Below are positions 44,380 to 56,690 of a stretch of 64,000 nucleotides of DNA, piece by piece. The notes beneath the pieces are model-generated. The model was given only the letters and a program-made list of their open reading frames with translations, ran no database searches and was not told the DNA's origin. Position 1 is the stretch's first letter; every line of letters begins with the position of its first letter. Source of the stretch: Ceratorhiza oryzae-sativae (Eukaryota; Basidiomycota; Agaricomycetes; Cantharellales; Ceratobasidiaceae); NCBI GenBank assembly GCA_030998015.1, contig JARWMV010000246.1, forward strand, positions 744,001-808,000, written 5' to 3'. A program made the position numbers and the translations under genes.

Positions 44380-46399
44380 ATGGAGCGCACAAAATCTTCA
44401 ACATCGGACACCCGCCATGACGGTCATATCACAGAGGACGTTCTACCAGAAGGCTCGGTTGATCCAGTATACCAGGCTAAGGCAGAATTGCTCAATGATG
44501 CTATTCAGAGGATCGGCATGGGTAAATACCAGGTCAGCACCAAGCGCCTATATCAACCGCGAGCCTTGTGATACTAAAATCCCATAGTGGCACCTGTTTG
44601 TAGTCACTGGGTTTGGATGGATGGCCGATATCATGTGGATTGTGATTGCTGGGATCATTCTCGAGCCAATTATTCAAGAGTTTCAGTTCCAAGGACCGTT
44701 CTTGACCTTGGCCACGAATATCGGCCTGCTAGTTGGAGCAATGGGATGGAGTATCGGGAGCGATATATGGGGCCGAAAGTGGGTTCTGCTAGCTTCCTTC
44801 ACTAGCCCTATTGTAACTCTCTGCTGCAGAGTCTCTTTTAACGTTACACTCGCTATCATTGGAATGTTTGCAATGGTTGCCGCTGCGTCTCCCAACTTTA
44901 CCGCGCTGGCGGTATTTGCTGCGTTGTGGAGCGTGGGGGTAAGTTGAACTCTCCTCTACTAAGAGTATGGCATCCTCAAAATCCCCTGCAGGTCGGCGGT
45001 AACTTTCCGGTCGATAGCGCTATCTTTCTCGAGTTCCTGCCAGCTAACCATCAGTTTCTACTCACGGTCTTGGCGATTTGGAGTGCATTTGTGTGTTTGG
45101 TTGCGAGCCTTGTAGCGTGGGCGATGCTTCCCAACCTGTCTTGTCCTACAGGAGCTCCAGTTTGCACCCGTTCAGAAAATATGGTAAGTACCCCACCCAT
45201 TCTGATACTTGGCTGGTTTGAATAACATCATTGTATCAGGGATGGCGATACTATCTGATCCTTATGGGTGGTCTTATGATTGTCCTATGGATTGTCCGTT
45301 TCTTCTTTTTCAAACTATACGAATCCCCCAAATATCTCATGGGGCGCGGGCGACTTCGAGAGGCGGTGGACGTGGTGCACTCCGTCGCCAAATACAACGG
45401 GCGCGATTCTGATCTGACCCTCGACCAGCTCGAGGACGCCGGTGTGCCTCGGGACGACTCGTATCGAGACAAACGAGACGATGATCGAGCCGAGTTACGT
45501 CCGCAAGACATGGATACTTCTGCACTAGGCGCGCTTCGTAGGAACCTGAAAACGTATGACAAAGGCTCTGTGCGTATGTTGTTCGCAACGCGCAAGTTGG
45601 CTATTTCTACTGGAATGATCATCTCGCTGTGGGGTACGTAGGATCGCAAATCGGATATGGCAAATACTAAACGCACCCTGTGCTCAGCTATCATTGGTCT
45701 AGCCGTACCACTCTACAACGCATTCATTCCGTATTATCTTGCCACACGAGGCCAGGCCTATGGTGATGGTTCCGTTTACATCACCTACCGGAATAATGTC
45801 ATTATGAGCGTTGTGGCAATGGCGGCGGCTCCATTTGGCGGTTGGGCAGTGGAGATTCCACATGTGGGGCGCAAAGGAACTCTCTCAGTTTTTACGAGTA
45901 AGCTTCCAATTTCCTTCCATTCACTCGTGCTACTGACAACGTGTTCACAATGCAGTACTCTCTGGGGTGTTCTTATTCGCAAGCACGACGGCGCGGACCT
46001 CAAACGCGCTTCTAGGGTGGAATTGCGGATACAGCTTTTCGAGTAACGTTTGTCCCACCGTTTCCTCCGCTCGTTGACACAACTGAAACATGCGTTCTTT
46101 GTAGGTAATGTGGGCAACCCTTTACACCGTTACCCCAGAATTGTTCCCGACCAAAGTTCGAGGAACCGGCAATGGTCTAGCCTCGTCTGCAAACCGGGTT
46201 TTTGGCGTAATGTCGCCAATCATCGCTTTGTACGCAGATCTTACGGCAAGTCTTTAACCCTCGAATTCGGCCAGCGCGCTAATCAACGTATGCGTAGTAG
46301 ACATCTGTACCCATCTTTGTAGCGGGGGCACTATTTTTATTTGCGGGTATATTGGCTCTGGCCTTACCTTTCGAGTCGAGAGGCAAAGCTAGTTTGTAA
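44380..46399 (+). CDS. MFS transporter (SV2/sugar-porter-like)
   Basis: The protein (about 520 residues) starts MERTKSSTSDTRHDGHITED and has about 12 membrane helices. Helix 1 region is WHLFVVTGFGWMADIMWIVI; GSDIWGRKWVLLAS is the conserved loop 2-3 G-x3-D-x-x-G-R-K/R motif. GVGGNFPVDSAIFLEFLP and ESPKYLMGRGR (the PESPRW-like end of helix 6) follow. A charged central loop (YRDKRDDDRAELRPQD) separates the halves, and GGWAVEIPHVGRKGTL is the second-half repeat of the loop motif. ELFPTKVRGTGNGLASSANR and FAGILALALPFESRGKASL close the protein. This matches fungal SV2-like general substrate transporters. The substrate is unknown. It is interrupted by about eight introns. It converges on ATM1 with a 117-bp gap. 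Confidence 0.92.
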
Positions 46400-46516
46400 A
46401 AGGGAAAACATTAGACATACAAAAACTCTATAGCCATTCGATACGAAGTTTGGCACAAGATCGTTGTACTAGATCACACAGAATCGAAAAGACACAACAC
46501 TTCTATATATGATGTA

Positions 46517-49265
46517 CTATTTTTGGGTAGGCATAATTGCTTGAGCACCTTCCTCTGCTTCTCTCTCGGCCTCCTTTGACAGGTTAGGAGTATGGGCTTG
46601 AGCAATCCACATGTCACGGTATAGCCCATTAAGGCGCATGAGCGACTCGTGTGTACCTTGTTCATGTACTCTGCCATCCTTGAGTACAATGATCAAATCT
46701 AGCATGGGTCGGTTAATATCTGACCGATTCACGGCTGAAATGTAGCCTTACCGGCTTCCACCACTGTCCGCAACCTATGGGCAATGAAGATGCTAGTGCG
46801 TTGCTTGTCCAATAGCGTCGAGTTGATGTTTCTCATCAAGTCCATTTCAGTTTGACTGTCCAATGCTGAAGTCTATGGCATCTCGTGTCAGAGGACCCTA
46901 CATCCCAGAGAGCTCACAGCCCTTCACTCACGGCTTCATCAAAGAACAAAATCGGAGGGTCCTTCAACATGACTCTCGCCACGGCCAACCTCTGCTTCTC
47001 TCCTCCAGAAACCATCAAGCCACGCTCGCCAACCTTGGTAGCATACTTGTGCGGTAAACGCATGATCGTGTCGTGTACATTTGCTTTGCGTGCAGCCTCC
47101 ATCACCTCTTCGTCTGTCGCATCCAAACGACCATATCGAATGTTATGCAAAATGTCCGCGTGGAACAAGGGAGTATCCTGAGGAACAACTCCAACCTTGG
47201 ATCGCAAGCTTTCGATCTGGACTTGGGTAATGTCTTGGTCGTCGATAAAGATTCGACCCGAGTCGGCGTCGTAGAACCGGTAGAGGAGCCTCAAAACCGT
47301 AGACTTTCCACACCCCGAGGGTCCAACGAATGCGACCTTTTTTCCAGCAGGAATGGTGAACGACAGGTCTCTGAAGATAGGACGTTCAGGGTGATAAGCA
47401 AAGTTGACGTTTTCAAAACGGATGGAGCCGCCTTTGAATTCTAGTGGTTTTGCTCCAGGTACGTCCTGGCAACTGTCAGACAAATAACGATGCATTCGGG
47501 CTGACGGGGCTCACCGAAACGCGCTTATTGTTCGTCAAATTAAACAATACCTCCATATCCAGGAGACTCTGCCTGAGTTCGCGGTAGACAGTGCCCAGGA
47601 AGTTCAACGGTAGAGACAGTTGGAACACTAGTTGATTGATCATGACGAGGTCTCCAACGGTCATTGTACCTGAATCCCAAGTTTGAGCCCAGGTCGATTG
47701 GCGTTATTGTTAGATGAGGCTAACCTTTGACGACTCCTTGCGCGGCGAGGAACATCATCACAGTCAAGGCGCTCGAGAAGATCACATTCTGGCCCGAATT
47801 GAGATAGGCCAACGAGGTGGCAATCTTTAGCGATGACGACTCGTAAGACGCAAGGTGTTTGTCATACTGGGTAATCTCGTGCTTTTCGTTGTTAAAGTGC
47901 TAAAGGCGAGCTTGGATTGGTATACAAGAAAAAACCTGGTACACTGCGACATACTTTGACGGCTTCATAGTTTATCAACGAGTCTACTGCGGTAGATGCA
48001 GCTCGATTATCGGCTTGGTTTGCTTCACGCCGGAACCGAGTCCTGTAGCCGCTGTGAGCGCAAGGACAAGAGGAGACTGGATGAAATGTACCTCCAAGCC
48101 GTAGTCCGGACAGTAAACCAGGTATATGCTGCCATCGTCATCAACGTCACGAGCGCAAAGTCCGAGCCAAATTTCCAAGTCTGCGTTTGATCTCTCAAAA
48201 AAATCATCTCCAAAGACTTCCGCAAGATCATCACTTACAAGAATACCGCACACCATGCTAATCTCCAGCGCAGTGGGCACAATATGAAAAATGATCGACG
48301 AAAGTAAGAATGTCACGCCTCTGGTAGTGCCTCGTTAGTAGAGCGATTGCATCTGCCAATAAAAACGCACTTGGTTCCTCGATCGATAGCTCTAGTCAAT
48401 CCGCCCGTCTGCCGAGTCAGATGAAACTTGAGGTCGAGATGCAACAGATGATCAAACGTCTCGCGCGCGACACGGCGAATGGCCCGTTGAGCGACATTGG
48501 CAAAGATGGCGTTGCGCAATTCCGAAAAGACGGTGGCGGATATTCTTGCCAACCCATCTAAACCAAAGTCGTTAAAACTAGGGATTCAAACGAACCGATT
48601 ACGATACTTACACCCAGCAATAACGGATCCTCCGACAACCCACACCGTCGAATCAGCCGTCATCTCAATATTAAATGAATCCACAATTTGCTTGAAAAAG
48701 TACGGAACTTGGACGTTGAGCACCTACATATGTCCGATCTCATCAGCACCGACTCGGCTCTCTCTCTCTGTGGTGACCCCAACGAACCTTTCCGGTCAGC
48801 AACAAAGACAACGCGAGCACGACGCGCGTCTTGATCCCAATCTCGCCCTTGGGCCATACGTTTACGACGAGCTTTTTGACAATTTGCCAATCGACGCGGC
48901 GTTGTTCGGCCTGGGAGATGTGGATGACTGTGTCGCCCGCACCTGGATTGTGCTGATGCGACGAAGGCGGGTGTTTGGAACTGGCTGGATGTGTCTTGGT
49001 TGCGGTGGTGGTAGTCGGTCGAGGTTCGTTCGAAGGCGCAAGGTGTTGGAATGATCTGCCCAACGGTTGATGAATCGAGGATCGGAGTCTGTTGTGTATT
49101 GTCAGGGACGTCCATCGGGGCGGTACGATTGGGCATGTCGTCTGAAATCGTTTTTGAGTAAATGTTTAGCCAGCGCATACGTTCTAGTGATGTACTTGCC
49201 CAATGCCGTGTGCCCTGTCTCCAGCCCGCTCTGACTCCCACAGCCAAATGCTGTGAGAGCGCCAT
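46517..49265 (-). CDS. ATM1: Mitochondrial ABC transporter Atm1
   Basis: Atm1 exports a glutathione-linked sulphur compound from the matrix that is needed for cytosolic and nuclear Fe-S proteins. The start [20 protein letters not shown] is a mitochondrial presequence; the join from it to the [12 protein letters not shown] region needs a long first intron and is the least certain point. The membrane domain is clear ([79 protein letters not shown]). The ATPase domain has Walker [10 protein letters not shown], a Q-loop VVPQDTPLF, signature VSGGEKQR, Walker B ILFFDEA, D-loop TSALD and the switch IAHRL. Length is about 690 residues, one half-transporter, as in yeast Atm1/ABCB7. Stop TAG 46517-46519. 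Confidence 0.95.
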
Positions 49266-49827
49266 AGTCTATTCCGTTCACCAAACAACCTCGGTCTAAA
49301 ATCTCATTTCCCCACGCCGTGGCTTGGTGGCAAGGCTGGCGAGTCGACGAGGGATGTCAAGGTGAGAACGAGACCGGGACTGGAAAGATAACGCGTCGAT
49401 CACGTCATTTCAACTCGATAAGATCCAATTCGCCCAATCAAGCAATATTACAAACGACGGGATTGTGGTACGATACACACGCTGGATGAATTCACACAAT
49501 AGTCAATTGACCAGCTACCCAACAATACATGAGGAGAACACCTAAAAGAACATGGATAGATAACAAGTGTGAGCGGCCGAGCCATGCTAATGGATAAAGT
49601 CAATCAATGTCCGGGCACCGACCGCAGCACAAGATGACAACAAAGCAAGAGGGGACAGGGAAAGGCATTCAATAGGTTCATACATAGAGTGGAGCAAGGC
49701 CAAAATTAGATGGGGTTGTGTGATACGACTGGAACAGGTATTCATATTTTGACATCATAAATTCAAAACTTGGGAAATGACGAAGGGTATCAAACCAGGC
49801 AAACCACGAGCACGAGAGGGCGATGGA
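49266..49827. other. ATM1 promoter and CRZ1 3' region
   Basis: This 562-bp stretch separates two minus-strand genes. No gene, repeat or RNA was recognised. Confidence 0.4.
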
Positions 49828-52345
49828 TCACAGCACAACGTTGCCGTCTTGGCCATTGCCTTCGGTCAACTCGCTCTGCACACGCTGGCACTCGGTTCCA
49901 CCCTCGGATCGCACTGCATTATCGGATAGGTTGTAAGCAAAATCGTCAACTTTAACCAGGATGCGCGACTCACAATGCCTGTTTAGGGCATCCATGCGCG
50001 CAAATGTTTTCTGGCACCCTTCACACGTGTACGGCCTGATGTTCAGATGGAGGGCCTCGTGGCGCTTGCAATCGTGCTGTCGTGCAAACCCCTTGTCGCA
50101 CCCAGGCCACTTGCATTTAAACGGACGCTCCTCGTTGTGGGATCGAATGTGCCCTGCGAGAACCTCGTTAGAATCGACTCTCTGCTCGACGACTAGGACT
50201 TACCTCGGAGGTTAAAGTGCCTGGTAAAGGTGCTGCCGCATCCCGGGACCGGACACTTGAAGTTGGCTTGAGCGGTGCGACGATTGGAGCTGGCCTCGCG
50301 GGTAGCAGGCGTTGTAACATGGACCCGCTCGACAGGCTTGGTCAAGGTAAAGCCGCCATAGTTGGCACCATCATCGCCCGGCAGCAGACGCGGGCTCGCG
50401 TGCGGGCTGTGATATGGGCTCGCACGGTGAGACCCGCTTCCGGTTCGTTCATGGCCTCGGCGCCTGGGTCCGACACCACCTTCGTCCATATCCGCCGGTG
50501 CGCTCGATGGGACAGACATGGAGGGCGGAGCGAGGGAGCCATCTGCCGCAGTGTACATTTGTCCGCCCTGAGTGTTCAGTTCAGGGACACGGAAGGCGGA
50601 GACGTCTTCGCTCCGAGCGTTTCGGATATGACCTCGGCGGCTGTTGCCATCACCGACGGAGCGCGCTCGCTGGCCGGCCGGAGGCCCCAGCCCGCCGAGC
50701 ATGGGATCGATCGCGCTGCTGTCCCAGAGGGAGCCGCCGATACCGAGCCCGACATCGGGGACACGACCGCCGGACAAAAAGTTTGGATTGACTGATGGCA
50801 GATTGATCGATGGCAGACCATTGTTGCCCTGGCCATGGGTCGGACTCGGACGAATCGCTGGGGGAAGGGCAGCGCCCCACTGGCTGGATGGAGGATCGCT
50901 GTGGCTGCGGGACCGGGTGGTGTACACGCCGAGATTGGACGCGCCCGAGGGGATAGCTCCAATGGCCGGACGGGCGCCACCCAGGTTCGGGAACAGGTTC
51001 GAGTCGGACATGGACGGAACAGGGGGCATCGGAGGGATCGGTGGCTGGGAGAGGTCTTGCTGTGGGAGGAAGGACCAAGGGGCCTGCTGGAGCGAGGTGT
51101 CGGGTGCGTTTGGAGGCGATTGGGCCTGTGAGCTGGTTTCGGATGGCTGGGATCCAGAAAGCAGGGGAGCTATTTAAAGGCATGTCAGCACAATTGACAG
51201 GTGGGCGGGTGGCGGAAATTGGGGGGGACCAGACGGGCGCTTAAGCGATAGATGGACGAGAAAGGAGGAAGGATATGCGCTTAGGACAACGGAAATGACT
51301 CACATGCCGCCCGCCGCTGCTCGACCTGCTGGCGGAAGAACTCCTGGAAGCTGAGCTTTGGCTGGTTGGTGGGGGGTGTGACTGGGGTGGCAGGGATGAG
51401 ACCAAGCGACGGTGGCTGGGGAGGGGCGAGACCAGGCTGACTGGCGTCAAAGAGGGATGTGCTGGTGCCAAAACCGACAGCTGGCTGATCGCTAGGGATA
51501 ACCAGGGCGGGCGGGCTCTGGGGTTTCGTGTGGGGCGAGGGCACGTTGGAGCCAGGCTCGGATCCGTTCGAGGTCGAGACTGCCGAGTTGGGCATGAAGC
51601 CGGCCCACGAGTTGTCTCCGAGCTGGAGATTGTTGAAGTCGTTGAGGTGGGGCGAGTGCTCGCTGGGGTCGCCGGGCGCGAGAGCGGGGGAGCCAGACGC
51701 GGCGGTGCCGTAGCGTGAGGCGGGGCGGCCTTGGGTGTGGGTCGAAGAGAAGGATGAGGCGCGCGAGTGGGTGAGCGAACGGAATCCGAGCAGGTCGTTG
51801 GGGTCGCTGGTCAGATGGTCGTCGCCGACAGAGGACTCGGGCGAGAAGCGCTTCTGGCTCTGGTACCCGTAGCGAAAGTCTTCGAGCGCGGCGAGCGGCG
51901 GGGAGAGGATGGTGTTGTTGCGCGTGGGTGGCTGGACGAAAAAGGCGGGGCTGGCGGTGCCAAAGAGGCCCGACGCAAGAAAGTCCTCTGCGTTGGGCAG
52001 GTAGGGTGAGGGCTGGCCGACAGACGAGGCGTGCGAGAGGGGCGAGCGGTCGTATTCGGGGTTGTACGAGCCGTCGAGAAAGTCGGATTCGTACATAGAG
52101 TCGAGCTGGGCCGACGGCTGCCACACACGGTCGTCGGGGGGAGAGTATGTGCGCGAGATCACGGTGGGGGGGCTCGTCGCTGGCGGGGACGGCGGCGGGT
52201 CGATGTCCTGGCAGGGGCTGGACGCGATCGCCGGGAGTGGGCTGGCGCGGACGTACGAGGACGAGCTGTTATACGCCGTCGCCTGCACAGCATACGCGGC
52301 CCGCTCCGTTGCATAAAGACCGGCGCCAAACTGGGGGACGCTCAT
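49828..52345 (-). CDS. CRZ1: Crz1-like calcineurin-responsive C2H2 zinc-finger factor
   Basis: The long N-terminal part (from ATG 52343-52345, MSVPQFGAGLYATERAAYAV) is Ser/Pro/Gln-rich and disordered, with SP sites that are likely kinase/phosphatase targets. The zinc fingers are at the C-terminal end: CPVPGCGSTFTRHFNLRGH (an intron splits it), CKWPGCDKGFARQHDCKRHE and CEGCQKTFARMDALNRH, the FxRxxNLR/FARQHDxKRH/FARxDALxRH series typical of Crz1. The last exon ends VQSELTEGNGQDGNVVL. In this family calcineurin dephosphorylates the factor on a calcium signal so that it enters the nucleus. A PALVIP segment (encoded near 51500) resembles the PxIxIT calcineurin-docking consensus. Three introns separate the parts; the length is about 750 residues. 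Crz1 assignment rests on the fingers; another C2H2 factor is less likely. Confidence 0.85.
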
Positions 52346-53747
52346 GCTGGTGGTCGAGAGCAGGATGGGGTGTGTTGTGCGCTGTTTGCTGCTGATCGGA
52401 TGCAGGCCAAATAGCGGCCCCCCGTCCTCGCCCGGCTGCTGCCCGCCGCTGGCTGTATGCGCTGCCCCGTGCCCTCGCCGCCGCCAGCACTCGCCGGCGC
52501 ACTGCCTCGCCCGACGAGCGCCCAGGACCCCAGCCAGGGCCTGTGCATCGCGAGCGACTATCAATGCAGTGAGGCCCCGCATCTCGATCTTCGCCCTGGC
52601 CAGATCTGGCCCACCGGCACCGTCCTCGTCGGCGCCTCGCGTGCCCTCTGCCCGTCCGACCGCTATCGACGCGGATCTCGGCCACGCATACACTCGCTTT
52701 GTCGCCCCAGCGACCCAAAAGCTCGCCCCTCTTGTCCCACGTTGCGGCCATCTCGATCCTTGGGGCAGCCGCTTCCCAATCCAGCACCATCCACGAAACA
52801 ACGGCCCGACACCATCGTGTCCCCCGACCATCTCGAGTGGAGCCCATTGTCCACTTTGAGCGCAAATATTCCTATTCCAAGGCCTTGACTCGTCTCAAAA
52901 CCCAGCGTCATTTGCCCACCACACGCGGCCCACTCGGCGAGCTTGGCCTATTGAATCCTCTCCGTGTGACCTCATCCCAAACGGCGGAACTGCCTTTTTT
53001 TCTGGTGAGAATGTGTAAAGCATCGGGGGCTTTTTTTTCGAAAATAAAAGTGAAATGAAAACAACTCGAATTATGTGCGAACCAATTAGACTGAAATGGG
53101 CTCGAGGCCGCTCTAAATACCCAACTGCTCGTCTCGCCGCCAATCATGGCTATCCCGAGCCTCGGGCATCCGAACAGAGACAGCCCCGAATCAGTATAAT
53201 GAACGTGTGCCTCCCATGCCGACGGTAGGCCACACACACACCCAGTCAATCAGTCCGGGCAGAAACAGCGAATGACATCAGACCCCAACTGGATCTTCTT
53301 GATGCCAGCTCGGCAGGCAAGACGGCCTTGCTAATTACGACGACCGTCTCGGAGCAGGGCATCCACGGCAGCTTCAGCCCGAGTCAGCCCAGAACCAATC
53401 TCCGTCGGTCGTGCCCCCCAAAAAACCCACAAGTGCAAGACGTAATACGGATTGGTGATGCACCCCATTCTCTGGCTGCGAGTCATCACATTTGGAGCTG
53501 AGAGTCTAAACTCAAAGGCGAACACAGCCCGAGGCAAACCGGCGCACACATTCGGCCGACGCCCGTACCAGCCAAATGACTCGAGCGTTCACGCGCAGCC
53601 TGTCGATCCGCCACCAGACGGTCCAGCCTCCATGGGATCCCATGGGAGGGCGATCGACGGGATGATTATGTCATACATTGGTTACCACACAACCAAACGC
53701 GGATCAGTCGACCGCCACCGGAGCGCGCCACCACATCTGTTTTCACG
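52346..53747. other. Divergent promoter region of CRZ1 and the FHA-kinase gene
   Basis: This 1.4-kb GC-rich region carries long open frames on both strands (for example 52344-52859 plus, and the upstream extension of the CRZ1 frame on minus). They lack motifs and read-through ATGs and mirror each other as expected of skewed base use. I take it as a long 5' UTR/promoter, consistent with regulated genes. No gene is supported. Confidence 0.45.
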
Positions 53748-55925
53748 ATGCCCGCGCCCACAGTCGCCAATGTCTCTGCCTTTTCGAGCGTGAGCATCGA
53801 TAAATCGTCTGCCTCGACATTCAAATCGCACAAGCGGATTCTGGACGATACCCGGATCATACCGACAAAACGAGCTAAAACCACGATTCCACACGCGCCT
53901 TGTTCGCTTTCGCCCACCCCAGCACACGATTTTTACCACGTGGCGGATGAGGTCGATATCGTGGCAAAGCTCATGGTTACAGATGAGGACGGCGTATCGC
54001 ACGGTATCCTTTTTTCTCGTCTGCTTGCTTTGTCGTAGTGCTCATGTCCAGCAGTAATCGACGTGACACATGGACATCCGACAACCGTTGGAAGGAGTAC
54101 TCAGTGGTGATTAGTTTTGGTACTTTTGCTCATGTTTAGACAAGGCTGACATCCCTTTTTTGGAGCGACTATATAATCAAGAACCCAATGGTCTCCAGCG
54201 TGCATTTTCGTCTCTATGCGTGAGTGAATGGATATGAAACATGGAGTAAACCTAAAAGAAGATCAAACAGTGTGAAATCAAGCGAGGGGGGTACCATTGT
54301 AAGCTGTGAGGTAGGTTTTCCAACGCATACATTCATCTCCGCCGGCATCATTCACGCCCCACAGGATCTCTCCTCCAACGGCCTAGTCTGGAACGACCAT
54401 AAAATTCGTCGAGCGGCCATAATCCTCAACCATGGAGATGTGGTTCAAATCCCGGGGTCCCAGGTGTTCCATGTCGAGATGGAGGGGAAACATTCAGTCG
54501 GCAAGGCTATGCCGTTCGATCCGACGCCTCCGCAGCGTCCACGCAAAAAGGCAGGTAGAATCTAGTACTGTGCTGCGCAAGATATCTCTGTGCCCCCCAC
54601 GGAAAACTAATACAGCCTTGAGAAGGTCGTCGGCGGCTACGTTATTACTTCGCACACTTTGGGCACTGGCCATTTCGCCAAGGTCCTGCTTGGGTTAGAC
54701 CCAAAGCAGCATCGCCAGGTTGCATGCAAGGCTATCAAGACCAGCAAATTGCCAGATATATTGAAGGAAGTAAACATTCTGAGCACATTGAATCACGTGT
54801 GTTTAGCCTCTCTTTGTTCTGCATGGGAGAGACTGACGCCAGGCGGTGCAATAGCCAAACATCAACCGTGTCTTTGGGTACGAAGATGCAAACCCTTGGA
54901 CCTACATTTTCCTCGAGCTTTCGACGGGGGGAGACCTTTTTACCTACATCACATCCCAAGGGATGCTGCAAGAAGGCGAAGCCAAGTTTCTGGGGTACCA
55001 ACTTATGCTGGGGCTCACCGTGAGTCTCGTCTTCTTGCTTCTATCCGTCTTTTTCAAAAATTAAACCCACTTAGTACATGCACGAGTTGAATGTTTCTCA
55101 CCGCGGTAAGCGACACTTGCTCGCCTGTGTTTAATTAATTGGCGTTGTCGCACTGCCCCGACGCTAGACCTGAAGCCCGAGAATATTTTGATCTACGCGC
55201 CTCGCGCATATCCCCGGGTGCAGATCGCTGACTTTGGACTCGCCCGAGATCGGTCTCACGAACCTGCGTTCAGTGCAGTGGGGACGATCGAGTATCTGCC
55301 ACCCGAGGCCGTCGTCGCATTGGTCGGCCGGTCCTACCAGAAGAGTAGAGGGTTTAGTGCCCCAAAAGTGAGTGCCGGTCTCGACACGGAATTGAATGGG
55401 AGTGCCAACTCAAACGAAAAAAAAAGCTTGGATACGACGGCAAGAAGGTGGACTGCTGGAGTCTGGGCGTAGTGCTCTATTCCATGTTAAGGTTTGTTTT
55501 TGGATTCACATGCCAGGCGCTTTTCTTGTGCTCACGGTGGATGTGTGGGAAAGCGGCACGCATCCATTTGATTATCCATCCGAGTCCCAGCACGTTGGCG
55601 AAGGGGCTTCCCAGCCCAGCCTCAGTCAAGGCAGCCTTAGCCAGCAGTCCGAGGCCGGGGCGGCTCTGGTATGCGACCGCATATTGGACGGGAGCATCAA
55701 CCTCAACTTTTCACCGTGGTTCACGATGAAGGATGGTGGGTTCTAGCGTATGTCATCTTTGTTTGTACTCGGTAGCTAATCGTATTTGTAGCCAAGAGTA
55801 TCGTTCGCAACTTGCTCATGTACGAGCCTGGAGATAGAATGAACGCGGCAGAGGCTTTGCAGCATCGTTGGATACAGAGTGATATAGGTCACCTTCGGGC
55901 TTTGTATGAAGAAGTTGCAAACTGA
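53748..55925 (+). CDS. FHA-domain serine/threonine kinase (Cds1/Rad53/Chk2 type)
   Basis: These kinases relay DNA-damage and replication-stress checkpoints. The start MPAPTVANVSAFSSVSIDKS is followed by an FHA domain: VIDVTHGHPTTVGR, then DYIIKNPMVSSVHFRLYA (S-S-x-H-F core), then DLSSNGLVWN (the SxNG turn) and NHGDVVQIPGSQVFHVE. The kinase domain has the Gly loop GTGHFAKVLLG, VACKAIK, LKEVNIL, IFLELSTGGDLFTYI, MHELNVSHRDLKPENILIY, IADFGLA and DCWSLGVVLYSML, and ends LLMYEPGDRMNAAEALQHRW. The activation-segment motif is GTIEYLPPEA, with Pro in place of the usual Ala of APE. About nine introns are present and the length is about 540 residues. It is divergent from CRZ1. Confidence 0.9.
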
Positions 55926-56690
55926 GTCGAGCTTTCTTTCGTTGTCGAGCGCTTACTGTATTTCTCAGTTATTGTAATTTATGTCCCTGCTGAGTGCACT
56001 CCAAGAAAGCTAACTGCCAGGGTCGGTTTGATGAGATGCATTTTGCACGGATGACGTTTACTGAAGCTACACGTTTGTCCTGGCAACTCGGGCATTGCAT
56101 AAACGCTTGCGATTTGTTAACTGATTTGGTAATGATAGAGCCCGATGTCTCCAGTCGCTACCAGTTGTCGAGAAGCGCGTGGGATCTATTCACGTTGTAG
56201 ACTTTTGTCTTGGAACTTTTGAACCTGGTGCTTGACCTTCGTCATTTATTGGTTGCAATGCTTGAGCTGGCGCTTGCATTGGCTGGATTTGTGAGCGATT
56301 TTGGATCTTGGATCAGGTGGTCTCGGCGCCTGTTGGGATTACCTCACTGGGCAGTCAATGCGCTCATTCACGTCATCGGGTCTCATCGACGTGATAACCG
56401 CCGGCGATGCCTAGTGATGCCCCGAGGATATTCCCAGCACCAAAAGCCCACTGTCCAGGCAAGCACGTTCCTCGTTCGAATTTCTTACAGTCTCTGGTCC
56501 GGTGCGATCCGTACCCCGACTTTTCTAGACTGTGAGTGATGTGCATCTGAGTGCAATCGTGAGCAATCAGTCCTGATTTGTACCTTTTGCATGGATTTTT
56601 GTGGCATGCATGCGCCTTTTAGTTCTTCATAAATACGTCAGGGACCCAACCGTTTAGCCCCAAATCCCCCCCCCTCTTTGCTCGTACACC
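55926..56690. other. Intergenic region between kinase and trehalose genes
   Basis: A frame at 56210-56539 (plus) is open with a hydrophobic start but has no proper ATG context or splice partner. A C tract just before 56691 lies in the promoter of the next gene. No gene is supported. Confidence 0.4.

Noticed and set aside
51492..52865. Long frames on both strands overlapping and upstream of the CRZ1 N-terminal region
   Set aside because: They are shadows of the CRZ1 reading frame or upstream read-through; the CRZ1 frame is supported by its splicing to zinc fingers.
53930..53945. CACGTG within the kinase gene
   Set aside because: It lies inside coding sequence and is expected by chance at this base composition.
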